From an uncultured Anaerovibrio sp. (lineage in GTDB: Bacteria; Bacillota; Negativicutes; Selenomonadales; Selenomonadaceae), in assembly GCA_934196075.1 (NCBI GenBank), contig CAKPVW010000040.1, forward strand, positions 1 through 18,389: DNA of 18,389 bases, in the 5' to 3' direction. Position 1 is the stretch's first letter; each line of letters opens with the position of its first letter. The notes under the pieces are model-generated. The model was not told the DNA's origin. It made no database searches and worked only from the letters and a program-made list of their open reading frames with translations. Of the stretch, positions 13,364-18,389 are shown one piece after another. A program made the position numbers and the translations under genes.

Positions 13364-14505
13364 GTAAAGCTAGATTGATGCAGGGTAATGAAGCCTGTGC
13401 CGAGGGTGCACTGGCTGCTGGTGTCCGTTTCTTTGGTGGTTACCCTATTACTCCCTCCACAGAAATAGCTGAAGGTATGGCCAAGATGCTGCCTAAGGTT
13501 GGTGGCAAATTCGTACAGATGGAGGATGAAATTGCCTCTATGGGTGTTGTACTTGGTGCCTCTCTGGCAGGCAAAAAGGCTCTCACCGCCTCCTCCGGCC
13601 CAGGTATTTCCCTGAAGCAGGAGCTGATTGGCTACGCCGCTGCCGCTGAGATTCCTGTTGTTATTGTTAATGTACAGCGTGTTGGCCCTTCCACCGGTCA
13701 GCCAACTGCCCCATCTCAAGGGGATGTTATGCAGGCTCGCTGGGGTACTCACGGTGATCATCCTATGATTGCCCTGTCCCCTTGGAGTGTTCGTGAAGCC
13801 TTTGATACTGCTGTTATGGCTGTTAATTATTCTGAGCGCTTCCGTACTCCTGTTATTCTCCTGATGGACGAAATCGTAGGCCATCTCCGGGAGAAGGTTG
13901 AGCTGCCAGAGGCCAGCGAGTTGGAGATTTATCCACGCCGCCAGCCTAGTAAAACCAGAGCTGAGGGTTATCAGCCTTATGCTCCTGCTGAAGATTTGGT
14001 GCCAAATGTAGCTGATTTCGGCAATGGCTATCATATCCATGTAACTGGTCTGATTCATGATGAAACTGGCTTCCCAGTAGGCAGTCCAAAGGTTACCCGT
14101 GAGGCAATTGACCGTCTCCACAAGAAGATTGCCATTGCTCAGGACGAAATCACCCATGTAGAGGAATATTGCATGGAAGATGCTGAGTATGCCGTAGTTG
14201 CCTTTGGTGGTACAGCCCGAACTGCCTATGAGGCTGTTCTTGAAGCTCGCAAAAAGGGCATCAAGGTTGGCATGGTTCGTCTGATTACCATTTGGCCATT
14301 TGCTGACAAGGCTATCAAGGCTTTGGCAGCCAAGGTAAAGGGCATCTTGGTAGCTGAGCTGAACTACGGTCAGATTGTCAACGAAGTAGAGCGTGCCGCA
14401 GCTGGCCAGTGTCCAGTAGAGCTGTGTGCTAAATATGATATGACCATCTTCGAGCCTGAAGAAATTCTCCAGGGCATTGAAAACCTTGCAGGAGGTAATA
14501 AATAA
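13360..14505 (+). CDS. korA: 2-oxoacid:ferredoxin oxidoreductase alpha subunit
   Basis: This 381-aa protein is the usual size for KorA. It carries the pyrimidine-binding domain motif GGYPITPSTEIAE (26-38) and QMEDEIASMG (53-62, the conserved Glu that activates TPP), then a domain II region ending with VAELNYGQIVNEVE. With KorB it forms the catalytic core that oxidatively decarboxylates a 2-oxoacid to acyl-CoA, or runs in reverse in CO2 fixation. The DABC order and motifs favour 2-oxoglutarate, but branched-chain or other 2-oxoacids cannot be excluded. It overlaps korD by 4 bases and korB by 1. Codon choice is strongly biased (many GGT/GCT/CTG), in keeping with high expression, and leaves a long antisense ORF. 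Confidence 0.93.
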   Translation: MSKARLMQGNEACAEGALAAGVRFFGGYPITPSTEIAEGMAKMLPKVGGKFVQMEDEIASMGVVLGASLAGKKALTASSGPGISLKQELIGYAAAAEIPVVIVNVQRVGPSTGQPTAPSQGDVMQARWGTHGDHPMIALSPWSVREAFDTAVMAVNYSERFRTPVILLMDEIVGHLREKVELPEASELEIYPRRQPSKTRAEGYQPYAPAEDLVPNVADFGNGYHIHVTGLIHDETGFPVGSPKVTREAIDRLHKKIAIAQDEITHVEEYCMEDAEYAVVAFGGTARTAYEAVLEARKKGIKVGMVRLITIWPFADKAIKALAAKVKGILVAELNYGQIVNEVERAAAGQCPVELCAKYDMTIFEPEEILQGIENLAGGNK

Positions 14506-15329
14506 TGGAAAGATCCTTTGAACAATATTTTCGCCAGAACCGCCTGCCGCATCTCTGGTGTCCAGGCTGTGGTAATGGTATAGCAACCAAGGCCATTGTT
14601 CAGGCCATTGAGAAAAAAGGTCTGGATAGAGATAAAACCATCATTGTTTCCGGTATCGGCTGCTCCTCCAGAGCTTCCGGCTATATGGATTTTGATACTC
14701 TGCACACCGCTCACGGTCGTGCTATCCCTTTTGCTACTGGCATCAAGCTGGCAAATCCTGAGTTGAATGTAGTAGTTATTACTGGTGATGGTGACTGCAC
14801 CGCTATTGGCGGCAATCATTTCATTCATGGCTGCCGCAGAAATGTGGATTTGACTGTTGTGCTTTTTAACAACAATATTTACGGCATGACTGGTGGTCAG
14901 GCGTCTCCTATGACTCCAACTGGCAAAAAGGCTACTACTGCTCCTTATGGCGCTGTAGATCCTACCTTTGATGCCTGCAAGCTGGCTGAGGCTGCTGGTG
15001 CTACCTATGTAGCCCGTTCCACCGCCTACCATGTACAGCATCTTACTGATATGATTGCCAATGGCTTTGATAACAAGGGCTTTTCCTTTATTGAGGCTAT
15101 GGTACAGTGTCCTACTGCTTATGGCCGCAAGAACAAGATGGCCGATCCTGCTGAGCTGATGAAATGGATGCGGGATAATGCAGTAATGAAGGCTGCTTGG
15201 GATAAACTGCCAGAAGATAAAAAGGCTGGGGATAAATTCCCTATCGGCCTGCTTTATCAGGATAATGAGGTAGATTATGCTACTGCCTATGAGCATGTTA
15301 TTGAGGTTGCAGGAGGTGCTGGAAAATGA
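14505..15329 (+). CDS. korB: 2-oxoacid:ferredoxin oxidoreductase beta subunit (TPP-binding)
   Basis: This 274-aa protein has CPGCGNGI (19-26), whose cysteines help ligate the catalytic-core cluster, then the TPP/Mg2+ motif GDGD (94-97) followed by GGNHFIHGCRRN and FNNNIYGMTGGQASP. All are standard in beta subunits of this family. It binds TPP at the interface with KorA. The start codon overlaps the korA stop (TAATG), with GGAGGT 8 bases upstream, and its end overlaps korC by 4 bases (ATGA), showing tight translational coupling. Confidence 0.94.
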   Translation: MERSFEQYFRQNRLPHLWCPGCGNGIATKAIVQAIEKKGLDRDKTIIVSGIGCSSRASGYMDFDTLHTAHGRAIPFATGIKLANPELNVVVITGDGDCTAIGGNHFIHGCRRNVDLTVVLFNNNIYGMTGGQASPMTPTGKKATTAPYGAVDPTFDACKLAEAAGATYVARSTAYHVQHLTDMIANGFDNKGFSFIEAMVQCPTAYGRKNKMADPAELMKWMRDNAVMKAAWDKLPEDKKAGDKFPIGLLYQDNEVDYATAYEHVIEVAGGAGK

Positions 15330-15853
15330 GAAAGCAGATTAGATTATCCGGCTCCGGCGGCCAGGGCGTAATTACCGCCGCTATTATCTATGCAGAGGCT
15401 GCTGTTGCTGCAGGCATGGAGGCTGTACAGTCTCAGTCCTATGGTCCAGAGGCCCGTGGCGGCGCCTCCAAATCCGAGGTTATTATTGATGATAGCCATC
15501 CTATTTATCATCCCCATGTGAAGACTCCTGATGTGGTACTAGCTATGACTCAGAAGGCTGCTGATAAATACTATGGTGATTTGCATAGTGATGGTATCTT
15601 GATTCTTGATACTGATTTGGTGCCTGAACCACCTAAGTTTGACAATATTATCCAGGTACCTATTACCAAGATTGCCATTGAGCAGGCTGGCAAATCCCTA
15701 TTTGCCAATATTGTGGCCCTTGGCGTACTGACCAAAGTTCTGAGTCTGGTAGATTTAGATACTGTCCGTACAGCAGTATCTCACCGCGTACCACCTCATA
15801 CCATTGAGGCCAATATGAAAGCCCTGCAGCTTGGCTATGATGCTGTAAAATAA
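15326..15853 (+). CDS. korC: 2-oxoacid:ferredoxin oxidoreductase gamma subunit
   Basis: This 175-aa protein has the gamma-subunit signatures SGSGGQGVITAA (8-19) and SYGPEARGGASKSEVII (38-54). The gamma domain contributes to CoA handling in the complex. A GGAGG lies about 10 bases before its ATG, within korB. It is the last gene of the operon; a strong terminator begins 14 bases after its stop. Confidence 0.93.
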   Translation: MRKQIRLSGSGGQGVITAAIIYAEAAVAAGMEAVQSQSYGPEARGGASKSEVIIDDSHPIYHPHVKTPDVVLAMTQKAADKYYGDLHSDGILILDTDLVPEPPKFDNIIQVPITKIAIEQAGKSLFANIVALGVLTKVLSLVDLDTVRTAVSHRVPPHTIEANMKALQLGYDAVK

Positions 15854-15867
15854 TCCCATAACATACT

Positions 15868-15904
15868 AAAGCCCTGATACGCTCCATGCGTACCAGGGCT
15901 TTTT
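15868..15904 (+). terminator. Terminator of the kor operon
   Basis: AAAGCCCTGATACGC (15868-15882) pairs, with one mismatch, to GCGTACCAGGGCTTT across a 5-base loop and ends in TTTTT. On the minus strand it can also serve the MATE gene, although the T-run there is shorter. A second hairpin, CCCAAG/CTTGGG, lies between it and the MATE stop. Confidence 0.85.
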
Positions 15905-15972
15905 GCTATTTTATTTATCCCACTGTGCCGCCCAAGCACAATCATTCCAAGCCTTGGGCTAAATGCAGATTG

Positions 15973-17373
15973 TCAATGCAACAAGGTTTTCATATCATAA
16001 CGCAGGCGCAGCAAAATGACAAAGGCACTGACCAATACCCCTGCATCAAGGCTCAACCAATAAGAATACAAACCTATATTGAAACCATAGTCCAAAATAT
16101 AGCCCACCGGCAGACAAATAAGCCAATAAGCAATTCCACAAGCAATCAGTGTAGCGTTAACATCCTTCATGCCACGGGTAATCCCCTGACAAGGTGCACT
16201 AAGCATATCCCCCATCTGCCAGATGCAGGCCAGCAAAATAAGCTGAGCTACCAGTTCCGTAACCATCACATCGTTTGAATAAAGGGCCGCAATCTGATGG
16301 CACGTAAAAATTTCAATTATGATATACATAATCCCCATAGTACAGCTCATTTCAAGGCAAATCCTAATATAATCCCTGACCGTCTGATAATTTTTGCCGC
16401 CATATTCATAACCGATAAGAATAGTAGCCGCCATAGAAAATCCCATAGGAACCATATAAATCAATGTGGAAAAATTTACCGCTGCCTGATGGGCAGCCAA
16501 TGCCGTTGTCCCAAATTTTGCCACCAAAAAAGCTGTAATAGAAAAAACGCTCGTTTCCAGCATAATGGACAATCCCAAAGGTATGCCAATACGCAGATAT
16601 TCCAGATACGAAATCCCCTTAGAATTGTTTATTCTACCTGTCTGCCCATCTGTATTTTCTGATACTTCATGCAGGGAAGTCCGAAAAGCAAAAATTCCAT
16701 ACTCTTTAAATGAAGAACGACGGCAGACATTATACATATACATGAAGAAAATCAACCAATACGTAGCTGATGTAGTAATACCGGCTCCCACTCCGCCAAA
16801 CTCAGGCACCCCAAAAGTACCAAAAATAAAACAATAATTCAATACCGCATTAACTGGCAGAGCAAACAAAAAAATCTTCATGCTAAGCGTTGTGTGTCCC
16901 AAGGTATCCACAAAGGAACGCAGAAGCACACTGGCGAAAATAGCCGGTACGCCAAAGGCTATAGCGGTCAGATACCCTATGGCAACATCATACACCCTCG
17001 GCTCTAGGCCCATATTGCCTAACAGCAACGGCACCACAGCAAAACCAACCATCAGCAAAACCACATCAAAGACAAAACCAAGACATAATCCTTTGCGGAC
17101 TACAGCCGTCACTTCTGCTTTGCCACCTTTCCCCAGCAGATTAGCAATCAAAGGCATGGCTGCCATTAAAATTCCCGAAACACTTGTTAAGACAATCATC
17201 CAGATATTACTGCCAGCTGCCACACCAGCCAAATCCGCTGCACCATATTTGCCCGACATAGCCGTATCAAAAAAATTCATCCCCACAATTGCCGCCTGAG
17301 AAGTAATAATCGGCAGCATCAAAGCCAACAGCCTCCGAATCATCGGCCTGCTTCTTTTCTTAAAAATCAACAT
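15973..17373 (-). CDS. MATE family multidrug/cation efflux transporter
   Basis: This 466-aa membrane protein has about 12 hydrophobic segments and two homologous halves. Each half starts with a MATE-like motif: LALMLPIITSQAAIVGMNFFDTAMSG early, and LRIGIPLGLSIMLETSVFSITAF near the middle. Such proteins export drugs or metabolites using a Na+ or H+ gradient. Substrate and coupling ion cannot be read from sequence. The ATG at 17373 has AGGAG 6 bases upstream. It is convergent with the kor operon and preceded by the terminator of the nuclease gene. No sharp promoter was found in the short upstream gap (about 100 bases), so some read-through from the nuclease gene is possible. Confidence 0.92.
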   Translation of the reverse strand: MLIFKKRSRPMIRRLLALMLPIITSQAAIVGMNFFDTAMSGKYGAADLAGVAAGSNIWMIVLTSVSGILMAAMPLIANLLGKGGKAEVTAVVRKGLCLGFVFDVVLLMVGFAVVPLLLGNMGLEPRVYDVAIGYLTAIAFGVPAIFASVLLRSFVDTLGHTTLSMKIFLFALPVNAVLNYCFIFGTFGVPEFGGVGAGITTSATYWLIFFMYMYNVCRRSSFKEYGIFAFRTSLHEVSENTDGQTGRINNSKGISYLEYLRIGIPLGLSIMLETSVFSITAFLVAKFGTTALAAHQAAVNFSTLIYMVPMGFSMAATILIGYEYGGKNYQTVRDYIRICLEMSCTMGIMYIIIEIFTCHQIAALYSNDVMVTELVAQLILLACIWQMGDMLSAPCQGITRGMKDVNATLIACGIAYWLICLPVGYILDYGFNIGLYSYWLSLDAGVLVSAFVILLRLRYDMKTLLH

Positions 17374-17413
17374 AATATCTCCTAAATTTCATCTTCCTAC
17401 AATCCTTTTTCCC

Positions 17414-17456
17414 AAAAATAGCGCATCGAGCCAATTCAGACCGATACGCCATTTTT
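17414..17456 (-). terminator. Terminator downstream of the Rpn-like gene
   Basis: On the minus strand, AAAAATGGCGTATCG (17456-17442) pairs with CGATGCGCTATTTTT (17428-17414), with one mismatch and one wobble, across a 13-base loop. Its arms end in A and T runs, so it can work in both directions. It starts about 20 bases after the stop codon. Confidence 0.75.
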
Positions 17457-17474
17457 AGCATAATTTTTCAGTTA

Positions 17475-18374
17475 TTATAACATAGCAATAGCTTTTGTAA
17501 ATTCTTCCAATGACATGCCTGCTCTTTTAGCTGCATCCAAATTAGAAAGTATACCATCTTTTACTAAACTGCACAGAGTTCTTAGCATACCCTTTTCCAT
17601 ACCTTTAGCCATACCTTCAGCCATACCTTGGGCTAATCCTTCGGCCCTACCCTGGGCCAAGCCGTCAGCTCTGCCTTCTTCTTCAGCAATTTCTCTAGCT
17701 CTTTTATCATCCCACTTGAATGTCACCATATCTATAACCTCCCTTTCGTGTTCTTTAAAATATTCTTTCATTAATTCATTATCTCTACAATATCGAATAA
17801 CAGATTTAATAGCCTGAGTTAAGTTCTGTTTTACTGCTAAATATTCCTGCACTTTTGCGACAAAGACACTATAACACCGCAGTTCATAACATAAATCTAG
17901 TAGCTTTTTCCCTTTGGCCAAATTAATATTGTAGCTATCTGCCAATAATTCTAAGGAATGACTTTCCTCCTCAAAGGCTTCTGATAGCCTCATAATCTTA
18001 TGCTCTGGTTCATCCTTAGTACCATTATACAATACATAGAACTTCGGCGCAGGTATTTTTACCATCTTAGAACGATAGGCCATATCTACATCAATATGTC
18101 TCCTATACAGCTTGCCAATATACCATAACATTCTTAACGGCATATTAGGATTCCAAGAACCCTGATGCTCCATTAAAACTACAGTATGATTGCCCACCTC
18201 AAAACTGATGTCATTTTTTATATCATTGAAAAATGTTCCTCGCAGTGTATTAATCGTAATATTTTTGGGGGAAATATTTTCCCCGCTAAGTGCGTTATAC
18301 AAGCTGCAAAGTCGCTTCTTATCCTTAAAAATATTTCTAAAAAGCGAATCTTTGTAATTACGTTTCCCCTGCAT
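17475..18374 (-). CDS. Rpn family recombination-promoting nuclease / PD-(D/E)XK transposase-like protein
   Basis: This 299-aa protein is full length, with AGGAGGG 7 bases before the ATG at 18374. The N-terminal MQGKRNYKDSLFRNIF and the core NDISFEVGNHTVVLMEHQGSWNPNMPLRMLWY match the Rpn/PDDEXK_2 transposase-like family. Asp55 and the ExQ pair (Glu69, Gln71) are probable metal-site residues. The central helical region runs to about 225. A charged segment and a glycine-rich tetrapeptide repeat (residues 234-263, GxAxG type) follow, then a short C-terminal helix, MSLEEFTKAIAML. Rpn proteins are DNA endonucleases that promote recA-independent recombination; many bacteria carry numerous paralogues. 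No terminal inverted repeats or target duplication is visible, so I do not call an insertion sequence. It ends 102 bases upstream of the MATE gene. Confidence 0.88.
   Translation of the reverse strand: MQGKRNYKDSLFRNIFKDKKRLCSLYNALSGENISPKNITINTLRGTFFNDIKNDISFEVGNHTVVLMEHQGSWNPNMPLRMLWYIGKLYRRHIDVDMAYRSKMVKIPAPKFYVLYNGTKDEPEHKIMRLSEAFEEESHSLELLADSYNINLAKGKKLLDLCYELRCYSVFVAKVQEYLAVKQNLTQAIKSVIRYCRDNELMKEYFKEHEREVIDMVTFKWDDKRAREIAEEEGRADGLAQGRAEGLAQGMAEGMAKGMEKGMLRTLCSLVKDGILSNLDAAKRAGMSLEEFTKAIAML
17586..17675 (-). repeat. 12-bp tandem repeats encoding GxAxG tetrapeptides
   Basis: Roughly seven units of 12 bases encode Gly-(R/M)-Ala-(D/E)-Gly-(L/M)-Ala-(Q/K)-type tetrapeptide pairs (residues 234-263 of the Rpn-like protein). 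Unit sequence drifts mainly at third positions. Such in-frame arrays often change length between strains by slippage. Confidence 0.8.
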
Positions 18375-18389
18375 CTACAATCCCTCCTA

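Noticed and set aside
13327..14586. 419-codon open frame on the minus strand opposite korA
   Set aside because: It lies wholly antisense to a gene with clear KorA motifs; strongly biased codon use of korA leaves the antisense frame open. Its translation has no recognisable domain and no ribosome-binding site.
14370..15296. 308-codon open frame on the minus strand opposite korB
   Set aside because: Same cause as above: antisense to a convincing TPP-binding subunit, with low-complexity composition rich in Ser, Ile and His.
17586..17675. CRISPR-like array
   Set aside because: The units are contiguous 12-base repeats without spacers and are in frame inside a coding sequence encoding GxAxG tetrapeptides.

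Overview
The window reads as chromosomal DNA of an anaerobic low-to-moderate GC Firmicute. I favour the Negativicutes (Selenomonas/Anaerovibrio-like). This is an inference from the gene content: a ferredoxin-dependent 2-oxoacid oxidoreductase operon, a CoA-disulfide-reductase/rhodanese fusion, a YesM/YesN-type two-component pair, an Rpn/PD-(D/E)XK transposase-like nuclease with GxAxG repeats, strong AGGAGG ribosome-binding sites and canonical sigma-70 promoters. No 16S rRNA or other decisive marker is present.

Layout. 1-370: an unusual, relatively GC-rich stretch with a repeat of 237-bp period that runs off the left edge and carries short minus-strand ORFs. 492-646: a compact unit of promoter, tRNA-Glu(CUC) and terminator. 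663-959: a block of strong hairpins resembling the right end / omegaRNA region of an IS200/IS605-family element, with no transposase. 971-3154 (minus): promoter, pheA (prephenate dehydratase) and a cytosolic hybrid histidine kinase with no sensor domain. 3193-4088 (minus): a Cof-type HAD phosphatase. 4137-5991 (minus): a CoA-disulfide reductase/persulfide reductase-rhodanese fusion behind a TTGACA promoter overlapped by a long inverted repeat. 5999-12759 (minus): ABC transporter ATPase, fused double permease, lipoprotein binding protein, then a YesM-like sensor kinase and YesN/AraC-like response regulator. This reads as one transporter plus its likely sensing system. 12760-13162: a 0.4-kb regulatory region rich in inverted and direct repeats. 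13163-15904 (plus): korDABC, a four-subunit 2-oxoacid:ferredoxin oxidoreductase operon with overlapping genes and a clear terminator. 15973-17373 (minus): a MATE efflux protein. 17475-18374 (minus): an Rpn-family nuclease/transposase-like protein.

How the parts fit. The ABC genes import an anionic or metal-type substrate (the Fe3+/sugar-phosphate/phosphonate class cannot be resolved from sequence alone), and the adjacent HK/RR pair probably tunes their expression. The kor operon makes reduced ferredoxin or runs 2-oxoacid carboxylation in anaerobic metabolism. The CoADR-rhodanese handles thiol, persulfide or oxygen stress. Four minus-strand transcription units (HAD, CoADR, sensor kinase, binding protein) share an unusual promoter-proximal motif (TAGGG(G) just upstream of the -10, with CATTT-TTTGA further upstream), which suggests common regulation.

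I did not find a CRISPR array, prophage, complete insertion sequence or obvious defence island. The best candidates for something undescribed are the left-edge repeat with small ORFs, the orphan IS605-like structured block, the shared promoter motif, and the operators in front of the CoADR and kor genes.
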